In this document: positions 9,271-19,105 of the stretch, piece after piece
Numbering within the stretch: position 1 is the first letter of the stretch
Layout of the letters: every line of letters begins with the position of its first letter
Source: Flammeovirgaceae bacterium UBA2371
GTDB lineage: Bacteria; Bacteroidota; Bacteroidia; Cytophagales; Cyclobacteriaceae
DNA length: 64,000 nucleotides
Assembly (NCBI GenBank): GCA_002345965.1
Contig: DDTF01000018.1
Coordinates: 186,201-250,200, forward strand
Reading direction: 5' to 3'
Program-made: the position numbers and the translations under genes
Notes under the pieces: model-generated
Told to the model about the DNA's origin: nothing
Seen by the model: the letters and a program-made list of their open reading frames with translations, nothing else
Databases searched by the model: none

Positions 9271-11565
9271 CTACTCTAAAGAAGTCTTATTGTAAAGAAG
9301 AAAACCTACATGAAGCAAAACGCCCAATTGGTTCTCAGGGTCATCATAATAGTTGACACTTAGGCTTATTGGGCCCACAGAACTGTGATAAACCATTCCT
9401 GCTGTGCCAGAGAGAAAAATTTTATTGAAGGAGTCATCCAGCACGCCTTCCTGATTCTGACCCTTAACAATTGCTTCAAATGGTTTGAAAAGATATGCCT
9501 CTAATCTGAAGTCAAGCTTATTGCGCACAGCGAATACATTGCGCCATCCTGCTGCCACATAATTGAAAGCCCTAAAGTTCTGCAGCAAAATGGTTTTGCT
9601 GTCCTGTAATGGATTAAATGCAGGGGCACTGATCACCGAACCCTGATAGTTGGTAAACAATGGTTGGTTAGAGAAAACTCCATCAATCAGATAGCCAGAA
9701 CTGTAGATACCAGATTTAAAGTACTGTTCAAGCATAATTCTAGCTCTTATCCAGGATCGACTTTTATTGATTTCCTGATTGAGGACAGAAGTGGATCCCG
9801 GAATAAAATTCTCTTTTACTGAAAACCAGTCTGCTGAAAATGAATAAGACTTGCCTTCAGAAGCATATTGCTTTCTATTCAGCGTTCCAGTAGAAAGACT
9901 AATCCCTGTTCTGATCCCGTTTAATCTAAGATTGTCAAGTGTATCCAAGGAAGTGAGCACATCGGTATTGATGTATCGATCACTGTTATTCAAATAAAAC
10001 CCATTTACAACAGCCTTGTAATGTCTACCCAATGGAAAGCCAATGCTCGCTCCCATTTTTCTATCAATTCGATCTAACACAGTAGGTGAAAACTTATCAA
10101 TCACCACATCCTTTCCTTCCAGATAATCCCATGCGTTGAATGTTGCTTGTGGCTCTATATAGAACTGTCCAAAGTTTGGCAAATCCATTCGGTATTTGAT
10201 TTCTGCCGACTTCAAAAAACTGCCCGCATAAAAATTTAAGCTGGAGTGAATAAGTGCTCTGTTAAAGTAAAAGTAATTAAGGCCGAGAAAAATTGTACTG
10301 AAGCTCCGTGTGGCAATCACTCCTCCAAAATCGACCTGAAAGTTATTCTGTGGTCTTCTGGATAAAATAAAATTGAATTCATCCCTGGCAGTGTCATAGG
10401 TAATACCAGGGTACACATTTTTAAAGTAGTCTTCAGAAACCAATTTAAAATATCCCTTTTTCACATCACTGAAATACAGTGGTCGCTTGCCATTGAGAAA
10501 TATCCTGTTTAAATATCTTTTTTGTTTTGAATTAAAGCGATTGAGCTTTACGTCCTCTATTATCCATGGCCTGGCCTTGCTGTTAAAAATGTTTCGCGCT
10601 ATTGCAACCGATTCACAGGTATTTCTTGCTGGTATTTTTTTCTTAATAGATTCAATTTGTCGCAACGTCTGCCTGTAGCCACTATCGATCAGGCTTTTGG
10701 CATATTTAAAATCAAATGCAGTGTATAAACTTAGATTGGGCTGAATGTACACCCCTCCCTCCGGAACTCTAGCCGGATCAGACTTGTCAAGCAGCATGTA
10801 AAGCAAGGATTTCGAAATTAATTTCTCGTCCTCATCATAAGGATACTCTTCATAAACTTTAGTAGCTACATTAGAACCTATAACAACATCAGGGTTAAAA
10901 TCTTTCTGCATTACATCAATGGGAAAATTATTATAAACCCCTCCATCAAATAAGTATTTGTTGTCTACTTTAATGGGATGATAAAAGAAAGGTACTGTCT
11001 GTGTGGCACGCAAGGCATCGCTCAAAATTCCCTTACTCAACACTACATCTGTTTGTGTGAAAATATCTGCTGCCACCACCCGCAGTGGTACAAATAAGCT
11101 GTCAAAATTATTTTTTGATATAGCACTGGCTTGCGCAAATAACTCGGCCAGCGCAAAATTGAGCGAAAGGTCGCTTGCTATGCTGCTGTTGAGCATGAAG
11201 CCATAAGCAGAATCTAATGATACATTGAAGCGGATAAATGAGGGGTAATCTTCTTTTTTGCTATACTGGTAATTATATCCATCCTCCAACTGACCTGTAA
11301 TCCAGCCCATGAACTCTTTGGATACAACAATGTCTTCAATTTGGTATGGACTCAATCCGGCAGCATAAGCACCTGCTATTATCCCACCCATGGACGTCCC
11401 CACTACATAATCGATCGGTATCTCATTTTCCTCTAGTGCTTTTAATACTCCAATGTGCGCAAGTCCCTTGGCACCTCCTCCACTCATTACCAGTCCTACC
11501 TTTTGAGCTTTGGCTGTGAGTAAGGAAAATGTTATGAGTATAAAAACATAAATAGACTTATTCAT
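9271..11565 (-). CDS. Patatin-like phospholipase fused to an outer-membrane barrel
   Basis: The 764-residue protein starts with a signal peptide (ends TAKAQ). Residues about 22-220 form a patatin domain with the oxyanion GGGAKGLAHIG (29-39), the nucleophile elbow GTSMG (Ser58) and the catalytic-dyad Asp in LFDGGVYNNFP (Asp207). The rest contains a POTRA-like segment (about 325-390, PWIIEDVKLNRFNSKQKRYL) and a C-terminal BamA/surface-antigen-like beta barrel (about 395-764, with LNYFYFNRALIHSSLNFYAG and the ending GVLLHVGFLLYNKTSLE). This is the PlpD-like type V secretion layout, in which a lipase is attached to a 16-stranded barrel. It probably hydrolyses phospholipids at or outside the outer membrane. 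It is followed by the OmpA pair on the same strand after a 128-base gap. Confidence 0.9.
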   Translation of the reverse strand: MNKSIYVFILITFSLLTAKAQKVGLVMSGGGAKGLAHIGVLKALEENEIPIDYVVGTSMGGIIAGAYAAGLSPYQIEDIVVSKEFMGWITGQLEDGYNYQYSKKEDYPSFIRFNVSLDSAYGFMLNSSIASDLSLNFALAELFAQASAISKNNFDSLFVPLRVVAADIFTQTDVVLSKGILSDALRATQTVPFFYHPIKVDNKYLFDGGVYNNFPIDVMQKDFNPDVVIGSNVATKVYEEYPYDEDEKLISKSLLYMLLDKSDPARVPEGGVYIQPNLSLYTAFDFKYAKSLIDSGYRQTLRQIESIKKKIPARNTCESVAIARNIFNSKARPWIIEDVKLNRFNSKQKRYLNRIFLNGKRPLYFSDVKKGYFKLVSEDYFKNVYPGITYDTARDEFNFILSRRPQNNFQVDFGGVIATRSFSTIFLGLNYFYFNRALIHSSLNFYAGSFLKSAEIKYRMDLPNFGQFYIEPQATFNAWDYLEGKDVVIDKFSPTVLDRIDRKMGASIGFPLGRHYKAVVNGFYLNNSDRYINTDVLTSLDTLDNLRLNGIRTGISLSTGTLNRKQYASEGKSYSFSADWFSVKENFIPGSTSVLNQEINKSRSWIRARIMLEQYFKSGIYSSGYLIDGVFSNQPLFTNYQGSVISAPAFNPLQDSKTILLQNFRAFNYVAAGWRNVFAVRNKLDFRLEAYLFKPFEAIVKGQNQEGVLDDSFNKIFLSGTAGMVYHSSVGPISLSVNYYDDPENQLGVLLHVGFLLYNKTSLE

Positions 11566-11639
11566 TCGCCACAGACATGGACATGCCTAATTTACATTGA
11601 GCTGAAAAATTACAACTTTCAGGAAGAAAAACGAAACCC

Positions 11640-12950
11640 TTAGCGGCCTGATGCAATCCCCTGCTCCTCTTCAGTCATCGGAAAAGCAATTTTGTTAAGT
11701 CGCTCTGCAATGCTTTGAGCCGTTTGCAGAAAAGCACCCTTGCTTTCCTCTTTAATGGGTTGTGAGGGAGGCAATTCAACCCTGAGGGCATCCACCTGAA
11801 CTCCATTTTTCCAAAACCGATAACACAAGTGGGGTCCCGAAGCTAAGCCTGTGCTCCCTACATACCCGATAGTCTGCCCCTGCCTGACGCGCGTACCAGG
11901 TTTTATGCCTGATGCGATTTTAGACATATGAAGGTACTGTGTAGTGTAGGTGGCATTATGTCGGACCTTCACGTAATTGCCGTTGTTGGAGGTGTACCGC
12001 GCTTCCTGCACAATCCCATCTCCCACTGTTCGGATGGGGGTGCCCGTATTGGCCGCAAAGTCTGTTCCCAAATGTGCTCTAAAAACTTTTGCTACAGGAT
12101 GAAAGCGGTTGCGTGAATATCGTGAGCTTATTCTGGTAAATTCAATCGGGTACTTTAGCAATGCCTTACGCAAGCTGTTGCCCTCCTCATCAAAATAATC
12201 CAGTCCTTCGCCCTGATCAAAGGGAAAAGCGTAATATCCACTATTAAAATGCTCAAAATACACCCCAATTATTTTCCCTATTCCAATGGTAACACCATCA
12301 ACAAGGTTCTCTTCGTAAATCAATTTAAATTTATCGCCTTTCTGAAGGCGCTGGAAATCTACTTGCCATGCAAAAATATCCACAAAGCGGTTGGTGAGTT
12401 CATGGGTTATACCCAAGCCCTCAATGGTTTCTGATAAGCTGGATTGAATTACACCAGTGATGGTTTTTTCTTCAGTTACTACTTCACGTTGACATACCTC
12501 CACCAAAAGTGAATCCTCTAAATGGAATATAACATAATCAATGGCATTGGGCTCATAGATAATCGCTTTTGCAGTTCTCAGTGAGTCGCGATGAGAGATT
12601 AAAGTGTACTTCTTATTAACTGCAATTTTTCTAAAGTCAAATATATTCCGCGGTACAAAGTGCAGTTGTTGATAGATAGCAGGAGGTACGTAATACTCAG
12701 ACAATAAGTCTGTGAACCGCTGGTTACGTTTCACCGTTCCCTCGGTCAAGTGTAGACTGTCGACAACCATCCCATACATTATGGTTGGCTCCATAATATC
12801 TACCTCTACAGGAGCCGAATTGGCTGCTGTTTCATACGTGGGAGCAGAAGAAATAAGGTTGGTGCTGAATAATAGGTAGACCAGGCCCAGGGTTACAACC
12901 ACCCCGGCAGCAAGCACTATAATGCCTTTTATGGACTTAAAAAATTGCAT
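11640..12950 (-). CDS. M23-family metallopeptidase with a Cys zinc ligand
   Basis: I take the ATG at 12950 (MQFFKSIKGIIVLAAGVVVT), which places a membrane anchor at residues 7-29; the frame stays open to 12983 but adds only polar residues. The 436-residue protein has a long N-terminal region of beta structure (about 60-270) and a C-terminal lysostaphin-type M23 domain (about 285-390). Zinc-site motifs are HLGTD (His293, Asp297), the catalytic His in YLHMS (His341) and GPHLCY, where His374 is kept but the usual ligand HxH second His is Cys376. Related M23 proteins of Bacteroidota often read GPHxCYRFWKNG, to my recollection, so activity may survive because Cys can bind zinc. The role would be cutting peptidoglycan cross-links in the periplasm. 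Confidence 0.88.
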   Translation of the reverse strand: MQFFKSIKGIIVLAAGVVVTLGLVYLLFSTNLISSAPTYETAANSAPVEVDIMEPTIMYGMVVDSLHLTEGTVKRNQRFTDLLSEYYVPPAIYQQLHFVPRNIFDFRKIAVNKKYTLISHRDSLRTAKAIIYEPNAIDYVIFHLEDSLLVEVCQREVVTEEKTITGVIQSSLSETIEGLGITHELTNRFVDIFAWQVDFQRLQKGDKFKLIYEENLVDGVTIGIGKIIGVYFEHFNSGYYAFPFDQGEGLDYFDEEGNSLRKALLKYPIEFTRISSRYSRNRFHPVAKVFRAHLGTDFAANTGTPIRTVGDGIVQEARYTSNNGNYVKVRHNATYTTQYLHMSKIASGIKPGTRVRQGQTIGYVGSTGLASGPHLCYRFWKNGVQVDALRVELPPSQPIKEESKGAFLQTAQSIAERLNKIAFPMTEEEQGIASGR

Positions 12951-13060
12951 CTCAACAAAAAAATTTCGCGAACTAGCGCGCAAAGTTCAAAAAATAGGGC
13001 CTTAGAACCCAATAATGCTCTGAAATATAGGCATTTAATCCAAAAAACCACCCATTTGAT

Positions 13061-15124
13061 CTAATTCCCGTACAATTCCCGGTACTTTTTAGATCCTGCA
13101 TCCAGGAACTGAGCAAACTTCTCGGCATCCTTATCATACCCATAAGGCCAAGCCAATACACGCTCATCCTCACCAACCAGCACGTAAAATGGCTGTGCAT
13201 TGTTTTGGAGATTGGCTATTTGCAAGTCTGCATTCTGCTTGCCTAATGTTTTCTTCACTTTCCCGTCATAGGAAGATGTAAACCATTGCGATTCGGGCAA
13301 TTCAGTTTTGTCATCCACGTACAACGCTACAATCACATAATCATCCCTCAGCCTTTGCAACACTTGCGGATCAGACCAAACTACTGCTTCCATTTCCCTG
13401 CAGTTGGTACAACCATGGCCTGTAAAGTCAATAAACAAAGGCTTGTTTAATTTTCTGGCACACGCCAGGGCCTGATCATAATCAAAATATCCTTTGAGCC
13501 CATGGGGCAAATGCAAAAAGTCAGCATACATTGGCGGCTCGCACGTTTCATTGCCTCCTCCAGAATTGTTGTCGCTTACCAAATCAAAATCCAGCGTGTG
13601 TTTGGGTGGAATGTATCCGGCCAATGCCTTCAACGGTGCGCCCCATAAGCCAGGCACAAGGTAAACTACAAACGAAAAAGTAAGAATAGCGAGAAAAAGT
13701 CGCGGAACGGTTACTTTGTCTACCGGGCTATCGTGAGGCATTTTTATTTTGCCAAGGAAGTAAAATCCTAGCAAAGCAAATATCACAATCCAAATAGTAA
13801 TGTTCGTGTCGCGATCAAGCAATCCCCAGTGATAGGCTTGATCAGCGATGCTAAAGAATTTCAAACACAGCGCTAACTCTAGAAATCCAAGTGTCACTTT
13901 TACTGAATTGAGCCAGCCACCCGATTTGGGCAAACCCTTAATCCACTCTGGGAATACAGCAAACAATGTAAAGGGTATGGCAAAGGCTAATGCGTAGGAG
14001 AACATTGCCAAAATTGGCTTTAGCACGTGACCGCCAGCCGCCAGCACCACCACATTGCCAACAATTGGAAGCGTACATGAAAAAGAAACCAGCACTAAAG
14101 TGGCAGCCATAAAGAAGACGCCAATTATCCCGCCTCGTTCTGCTTGCTGATCCACTTTATTTACCAATTGGTGTGGCGCGTTGATCTCAAAAAGACCAAG
14201 AAATGAAAGCGCAAATACAATAAAGATGGCAAACACAAATAAATTCGGTGCCCAGTGTGTAGCAAGGGCGTTTAGTCCTTCAGCGCCTAATGCGAATGCA
14301 AAAATGGTACCCGCCAAAGTGTAAATACCGATAATAGAGATTCCAAATAACAATGCCAGCCGAATACCTCTGCTTTTGGACTGCCCGTCTTTAAGAAAGA
14401 AGGTGACGGTCATGGGAATCATAGGGAAAACACAAGGAGTAATAAGAGAAGTAAGCCCTAGTAGAAATGCAAAAACCAAATAACCGAGAAAGGACTCATT
14501 GTTCAAGCTATTCTCTCCATCCATGATCGCTTCATCGATGTAAGGACCTTTGTTCTCACCGAAATTCTTGCCCTCCTCTTTAGTATCTTCAGTTGCCGTA
14601 ACTGGGGCGGGTGTCTGCGCCACTTCAGTTTTTGGCACTACCTTTCCTCCCTTCACTACTATTTTATCAAACAGAAACTCCCCGTCTCCAGGCACGCACC
14701 TGCCATCTACTTCTGTACAAACCTGATATTCAAATTCTCCTTTTATTACCACCCCTTGCCCAAGCAATCTTACCTTTTGCCTGAACCGAGCATTTTTCTT
14801 AAATACTTTTACATCACATTCAAAAATTTCGTCATACTTATCCACTGGATTGACTGCAACAATCCCACCCACTAATTCATAACCTGCGTTGGGTTCAAAT
14901 GTGAAAGTGGTTTTGAGGGGTCCATCCTCACAAGGAAACTCGCTGGAGTACAAGTACCAATCCGCATCAATTTTGGCATCAAATATCAATTCAATTTCAT
15001 CTCCAGCATTGGCGGTACTGGTTGATGTTTTTGATGTCCACTTGGCAGGTTCTAAGATTTGTGCCTGAAGGGTCCCAATAACGCCCATTAAAAATACCAG
15101 GACAAAGAATTTTTTCATTTTCAT
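13061..15124 (-). CDS. dsbD: Thiol:disulfide interchange protein, DsbD family
   Basis: The 687-residue protein carries the three DsbD parts. After a signal peptide (ends TLQAQ) comes the periplasmic alpha domain (about 25-160) with a cysteine pair in VCTEVDGRC (Cys136, Cys143). Eight membrane segments follow (about 210-500), with the transmembrane cysteines in LITPCVFPMIP (Cys231) and FSCTLPIVG (Cys350). The gamma thioredoxin-like domain (about 545-687) has CTNC (Cys572, Cys575). This protein carries electrons from cytosolic thioredoxin to periplasmic thiols, keeping other thioredoxin-fold proteins reduced; two such candidates lie at 24,004-25,110. It is upstream of the M23 gene by 110 bases and may be cotranscribed. 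Confidence 0.93.
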   Translation of the reverse strand: MKMKKFFVLVFLMGVIGTLQAQILEPAKWTSKTSTSTANAGDEIELIFDAKIDADWYLYSSEFPCEDGPLKTTFTFEPNAGYELVGGIVAVNPVDKYDEIFECDVKVFKKNARFRQKVRLLGQGVVIKGEFEYQVCTEVDGRCVPGDGEFLFDKIVVKGGKVVPKTEVAQTPAPVTATEDTKEEGKNFGENKGPYIDEAIMDGENSLNNESFLGYLVFAFLLGLTSLITPCVFPMIPMTVTFFLKDGQSKSRGIRLALLFGISIIGIYTLAGTIFAFALGAEGLNALATHWAPNLFVFAIFIVFALSFLGLFEINAPHQLVNKVDQQAERGGIIGVFFMAATLVLVSFSCTLPIVGNVVVLAAGGHVLKPILAMFSYALAFAIPFTLFAVFPEWIKGLPKSGGWLNSVKVTLGFLELALCLKFFSIADQAYHWGLLDRDTNITIWIVIFALLGFYFLGKIKMPHDSPVDKVTVPRLFLAILTFSFVVYLVPGLWGAPLKALAGYIPPKHTLDFDLVSDNNSGGGNETCEPPMYADFLHLPHGLKGYFDYDQALACARKLNKPLFIDFTGHGCTNCREMEAVVWSDPQVLQRLRDDYVIVALYVDDKTELPESQWFTSSYDGKVKKTLGKQNADLQIANLQNNAQPFYVLVGEDERVLAWPYGYDKDAEKFAQFLDAGSKKYRELYGN

Positions 15125-15226
15125 TAATCTGAATTCGAGCTGTTAATTAGCCATGTGAGTTAAGCTATAATTATCGAAGCTAACACACATACGGTTAGGA
15201 AAATTCACAACCAGCATGAATAGTCA

Positions 15227-16585
15227 TTATTTTTTTGCGTAGTGCTTATAAAAAGAGACGATGGTCTCAATACCCAACAGGAAATTTTTGATTCCGTAGT
15301 GCTCGTTAGGAGAATGGATCGCATCACTATCAAGGCCGAATCCCATTAAAACCGTATTCAGGCCCAACTCTTTTTTAAACAGCGCCACGATAGGTATACT
15401 TCCACCATCCCTTGAAGGGATAGGTGTTTTGCCCCATACTTCTACAAAAGCATTGCTGGCAGCCAGATAAGCAGGGGAATCAGTTGGGGTGACGGCCGGC
15501 TCGCCACCATGGTGGGCTGTTACTTTCACTTTCACATACGGGGGGGCAATGGCTTTAATATGTTGAGTAAACAGCTCGGTAATTTCTTTGCTGGACTGGT
15601 CTGGTACGAGTCGCATGGAAATTTTTGCGTTTGCCTTTGACGGCAAAACCGTTTTAGCACCTTCGCCTGTATAGCCTCCCCAAATTCCATTCACATCTAA
15701 TGTAGGACGCACTCCTGTTCTTTCCATGGTGGTATAACCCTTCTCTCCTTTTACTTCTTTGATATCAAGGTCCTTTTTATATTCTTCCAGGTTGAATGGT
15801 GCCTTGTTGAGCGCTTCGCGATCAGCTGCTGAAAGTTCTACCACTTTGTCATAAAATCCCGGTATGGTGATGTGCCCATTTTGATCTATCAAAGAATGAA
15901 TCATATCGCACAAGGTGTTGATGGGATTGGCTACCGCACCCCCATACACACCTGAATGCAGATCGCGATTAGGTCCCGTCACTTCTACTTCCATATAACT
16001 CAAGCCCCTCAACCCAACTGTAATGGAAGGATGATCTAACGATAAGATAGAAGTATCTGAAATCAAAATAACGTCTGCTTTTAAAAGTGCTTTATTGGCG
16101 GTTACGAATTTTCCAAGATTGTCAGAACCAACCTCCTCTTCACCTTCAATCATAAATTTAATATTGCACGGTAGCTTACCTTGCTTCATCATTACTTCCA
16201 GCGCCTTGATGTGCATGTACATCTGTCCCTTATCATCACACGCTCCTCGTGCATAAATTTTTTCGTTTTTTATTACCGGTTCAAACGGAGGTGAATCCCA
16301 CAAATCGAGTGGATCGGGGGGTTGTACATCGTAGTGGCCGTATACCAAAACTGTTGGCAGATTGTCCCCAGCTTTTTTCTCACCATATACTATAGGGTGC
16401 CCTTGCGTTTCATGTACCTGTACAGTATCCGCCCCTGCTGCTTTTAATTTATCTGCGATAAATTCAGCTGCCTTTCTCACATCAGCCTTATGTCGACTGT
16501 CAGCACTAACGGAAGGAATCCGAAGCAAGTCAAATAATTCTGATAAAAATCGGTCTTTGTTTTCTGCGATATACTGTTTTGTCAT
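15227..16585 (-). CDS. M20-family dipeptidase (CNDP-like)
   Basis: The 452-residue cytosolic protein is a co-catalytic zinc M20 peptidase. Metal and catalytic residues are visible: His84 and Asp86 in YGHYDVQPP, bridging Asp117 in RGACDDKGQ, the general base Glu in IEGEEEVGS (Glu149/Glu150), Asp in LISDTS, and the C-terminal His in DAIHSPNEHYG. The lid or dimerisation domain (about 190-350) contains the substrate-binding His in GPNRDLHSGVYGG. Length and motifs fit the carnosinase / cytosolic non-specific dipeptidase group, which splits dipeptides after import. No signal peptide is present. It is alone on the minus strand, divergent from fumC. Confidence 0.92.
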   Translation of the reverse strand: MTKQYIAENKDRFLSELFDLLRIPSVSADSRHKADVRKAAEFIADKLKAAGADTVQVHETQGHPIVYGEKKAGDNLPTVLVYGHYDVQPPDPLDLWDSPPFEPVIKNEKIYARGACDDKGQMYMHIKALEVMMKQGKLPCNIKFMIEGEEEVGSDNLGKFVTANKALLKADVILISDTSILSLDHPSITVGLRGLSYMEVEVTGPNRDLHSGVYGGAVANPINTLCDMIHSLIDQNGHITIPGFYDKVVELSAADREALNKAPFNLEEYKKDLDIKEVKGEKGYTTMERTGVRPTLDVNGIWGGYTGEGAKTVLPSKANAKISMRLVPDQSSKEITELFTQHIKAIAPPYVKVKVTAHHGGEPAVTPTDSPAYLAASNAFVEVWGKTPIPSRDGGSIPIVALFKKELGLNTVLMGFGLDSDAIHSPNEHYGIKNFLLGIETIVSFYKHYAKK

Positions 16586-16733
16586 GATTGCAATTGTTAT
16601 GGCGCAAATTACTTTTTGAAACGGCCGACTACAATTATTTGATCAAAATATTAACTGGTGGTAGCATCTTATACTCCATTGCTCCAATTGGGTTAGCTTC
16701 AGATAAAGTTGCTAATGGTGTACGTATTCTCTG

Positions 16734-16747
16734 GCAAATCGATTTGC
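16734..16747. promoter_or_regulatory. Perfect 14-base palindrome upstream of fumarase
   Basis: GCAAATCGATTTGC is a perfect inverted repeat with no spacer, centred about 42 bases before the fumC start at 16783. The size and symmetry suit a dimeric regulator site. A TTTG that could serve as a -33 element overlaps its right half (16743-16746), but I see no matching -7 element. Confidence 0.35.
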
Positions 16748-16782
16748 TTTTCTATTTTTACAGTTCAAAATTCTTTACTACT

Positions 16783-18180
16783 ATGGATTACCGCATCGAA
16801 AAAGACACCATGGGCGAGGTAAAAGTACCCGCTGACAAATACTGGGGGGCACAAACCGAGCGCTCAAGAAATAACTTCAAGATTGGTCCAGAGGCTTCCA
16901 TGCCTAAGGAGATTATCTACGCGTTTGCCTATTTGAAGAAAGCCGCTGCCCAGGCAAATCATGAACTAGGTGTTTTGCCAAAAGAAAAGTCGGATCTGAT
17001 TGGTAAAGTATGTGATGAAATCCTTGAAGGGAAATTGGATGATCAATTTCCACTTGTGATCTGGCAAACAGGATCAGGCACTCAAAGCAATATGAATTCC
17101 AATGAGGTAATTGCTTACCGTGCACACGTGCTAAACGGTGGTAAGCTTAGCGATGAGAAAAAAGTATTGCATCCCAATGATGACGTAAACAAATCACAAT
17201 CTTCCAACGATACCTTTCCCACAGCGATGCACATCGCTGCTTATAAATTAACTACTGAAGTTACACTTACGGGTATCCAAAAACTAAGAGATACGCTAGC
17301 AAAGAAAACTGCTGAATTTAAAAGTATAGTAAAGACCGGACGTACCCATTTTATGGATGCAACTCCGCTTACGTTAGGTCAGGAGTTTTCAGGATACGTG
17401 CAGCAACTAGACAACAGTATGCGTGCCATCAAAAACGCTTTGGAGATGGTACGGGAACTTGCACTAGGGGGCACTGCAGTAGGTACAGGACTTAATACAC
17501 CTAAAGGATATGATGTATTGGTTGCCAAAAAGATTGCCGCGCTCACCAACTACCCGTTTGTAACTGCTCCCAATAAATTTGAGGCCCTGGCGGCACATGA
17601 TGCCATGGTGGAATTGTCAGGTGCGCTAAAACGCACAGCTGTTTCTCTTATGAAAATTGCTAATGACATCCGTATGCTCAGTTCTGGTCCTCGTTGTGGT
17701 ATCGGAGAGATCATCATTCCGGATAATGAACCCGGATCATCCATCATGCCAGGGAAGGTAAACCCTACTCAGCCCGAAGCGCTAACCATGGTGTGTGCAC
17801 AAGTAATCGGAAACGATACAGCGGTGTCAATAGCAGGTGCAACTGGTCATTTCGAGCTCAATGTGTTTAAGCCTGTTATCGCGTCTAATGTTTTACAGTC
17901 TGCCCTTCTGATAGGAGATGCATGTGTATCGTTTACAGACAAATGTGCTGTAGGCATAGAGCCGAACCTGCCTGTAATCACGCAACATCTTGAGAACTCA
18001 CTTATGTTGGTAACCGCATTGAATACCCACATTGGTTACGAAAATGCTGCTAAAATTGCGAAGAAGGCACACAAAGAAAATAAGACCCTTAGAGAGGCGG
18101 CAGTTGAGCTCGGATTGCTCACCTCAGCCCAATTCGATGAGTGGGTAAGACCTGAAAATATGGTAGGTTCTGGCCTTTAA
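16783..18180 (+). CDS. fumC: Fumarate hydratase, class II
   Basis: The correct start is the ATG at 16783, giving [20 protein letters not shown] and 465 residues, the normal class II length; the longer open frame from 16588 is untypical non-family sequence. The family signature [13 protein letters not shown], the catalytic-site motifs [10 protein letters not shown] and [16 protein letters not shown], and the closing [13 protein letters not shown] are all present. The enzyme reversibly hydrates fumarate to malate in the TCA cycle as an iron-free homotetramer in the cytosol. The 195 bases upstream hold a perfect palindrome (16734-16747). No neighbour is part of the TCA cycle. Confidence 0.97.
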   Translation: MDYRIEKDTMGEVKVPADKYWGAQTERSRNNFKIGPEASMPKEIIYAFAYLKKAAAQANHELGVLPKEKSDLIGKVCDEILEGKLDDQFPLVIWQTGSGTQSNMNSNEVIAYRAHVLNGGKLSDEKKVLHPNDDVNKSQSSNDTFPTAMHIAAYKLTTEVTLTGIQKLRDTLAKKTAEFKSIVKTGRTHFMDATPLTLGQEFSGYVQQLDNSMRAIKNALEMVRELALGGTAVGTGLNTPKGYDVLVAKKIAALTNYPFVTAPNKFEALAAHDAMVELSGALKRTAVSLMKIANDIRMLSSGPRCGIGEIIIPDNEPGSSIMPGKVNPTQPEALTMVCAQVIGNDTAVSIAGATGHFELNVFKPVIASNVLQSALLIGDACVSFTDKCAVGIEPNLPVITQHLENSLMLVTALNTHIGYENAAKIAKKAHKENKTLREAAVELGLLTSAQFDEWVRPENMVGSGL

Positions 18181-18316
18181 TCAGATGAAAAAACTGTTGG
18201 TTAGTCGATTATTCGGGTGAGCTAGTATCCAAAATGACCTCTAATCAAGTTTTTTTCTTACTTTTAATTGATTATTAATCTCATTATTAACCAAACTAAG
18301 ACTTGTGCTATCGACC

Positions 18317-18347
18317 TTTGTACCGATCGTGAACAAGGCTAACTTTT
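18317..18347 (+). promoter_or_regulatory. Bacteroidota-type promoter of the SPOR protein gene
   Basis: TTTG (18317-18320) is followed after exactly 19 bases by TAACTTTT (18340-18347). This matches the known Bacteroidota consensus TTTG / TAnnTTTG in every position but the last. The start of transcription should lie about 18,354, leaving a short leader before the ATG at 18377. Confidence 0.65.
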
Positions 18348-18376
18348 TATAAACTAAAACAACCAAATAATTAAAT

Positions 18377-19018
18377 ATGAAAACTAGAGTATTATTCCTC
18401 TGCCTGGCTCTAATTTTTTCCGGCACGCAAGTTTTCGCGCAGCTTTCCAAAAAGGAAAAGAAAGAGTGGAAAAAGAAAGCCAAAGAATATGCCAAGAACC
18501 CGGCCAACTTTAAAACTTTTGTTGAAGCCAAGCAAACAGCCGAAACTCAGGTAAGTACACTGGGTACTGAAGTGAACAAACTAAAGTCATCTGTGAGTGA
18601 CAAAGATGCGAAGATTGCCGAATTGGAAGATCAGATTTCCAAAATGAGGGGAGATTTGGCTTCGGCCAGATCAGAGCTATCTAAATTAAAGGAAGCACCG
18701 GCAAAAAACTCAATGGATTTTTCTAAAGGAGTAGTATTTAAAGTTCAGATTGGGGCATTCAAAAACAAAGACCTTTCCAAGTACTTTGAAAATAATCCTA
18801 ACTTTGGAGGAGAAGCCGCTGAAGGTGGCGAGCAGAAGTTGACCATTGGTATATTCCGCGACTATTGGGAAGCGGATACTTTCAAAAAATACATGCGTGA
18901 AATGGGCGTGAGTGATGCGTGGATTGTGCCTTATAGAGACGGCCAGCGTGTTGAGATAAAAGATGTATTGGAAGGTGTAATTGATGGTAAAGCTCCGGCA
19001 AAGAAGACCACAAAGTAA
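18377..19018 (+). CDS. Exported coiled-coil protein with SPOR-like domain
   Basis: The 213-residue protein has a signal peptide (ends TQVFAQ), a very lysine-rich segment (LSKKEKKEWKKKAKEYAKNP), a heptad-like coiled coil (about 50-110, LGTEVNKLKSSVSDKDAKIAELEDQI) and a C-terminal SPOR-like fold (about 115-190, FSKGVVFKVQIGAFKNKDL to AWIVPYRDGQRVEI). SPOR domains bind denuded glycan strands at division sites, so a periplasmic septal or wall role is the likely reading; the domain is divergent from enterobacterial SPOR. The gene is framed by a good promoter and a strong terminator, so it is a single-gene unit, probably well expressed. Confidence 0.8.
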   Translation: MKTRVLFLCLALIFSGTQVFAQLSKKEKKEWKKKAKEYAKNPANFKTFVEAKQTAETQVSTLGTEVNKLKSSVSDKDAKIAELEDQISKMRGDLASARSELSKLKEAPAKNSMDFSKGVVFKVQIGAFKNKDLSKYFENNPNFGGEAAEGGEQKLTIGIFRDYWEADTFKKYMREMGVSDAWIVPYRDGQRVEIKDVLEGVIDGKAPAKKTTK

Positions 19019-19040
19019 TCGTTCCCATTTATAACTAACA

Positions 19041-19073
19041 AAAGCAGTGCCCTGAGCACTGCTTTTTGTTTTT
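19041..19073 (+). terminator. Rho-independent terminator after the SPOR gene
   Basis: A perfect 10-base stem (AAAGCAGTGC at 19041-19050, GCACTGCTTT at 19056-19065) closes a 5-base loop and is followed by TTGTTTTT. It begins 22 bases after the stop codon and separates the SPOR gene from the glycine-rich gene. Confidence 0.9.
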
Positions 19074-19105
19074 AGAGAGTTCTGCAGATCACTTACTTTT
19101 ACAAA

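Noticed and set aside
12973..13200. Separate 75-residue gene overlapping dsbD and the M23 gene
   Set aside because: It is in another frame of the well-supported dsbD gene, with no domain and no start signal.
16588..16782. N-terminal extension of 65 residues on fumarase
   Set aside because: The added residues are unlike any fumarase, the length from 16783 is the normal one, and the stretch is a chance open frame holding a palindrome and probable promoter.
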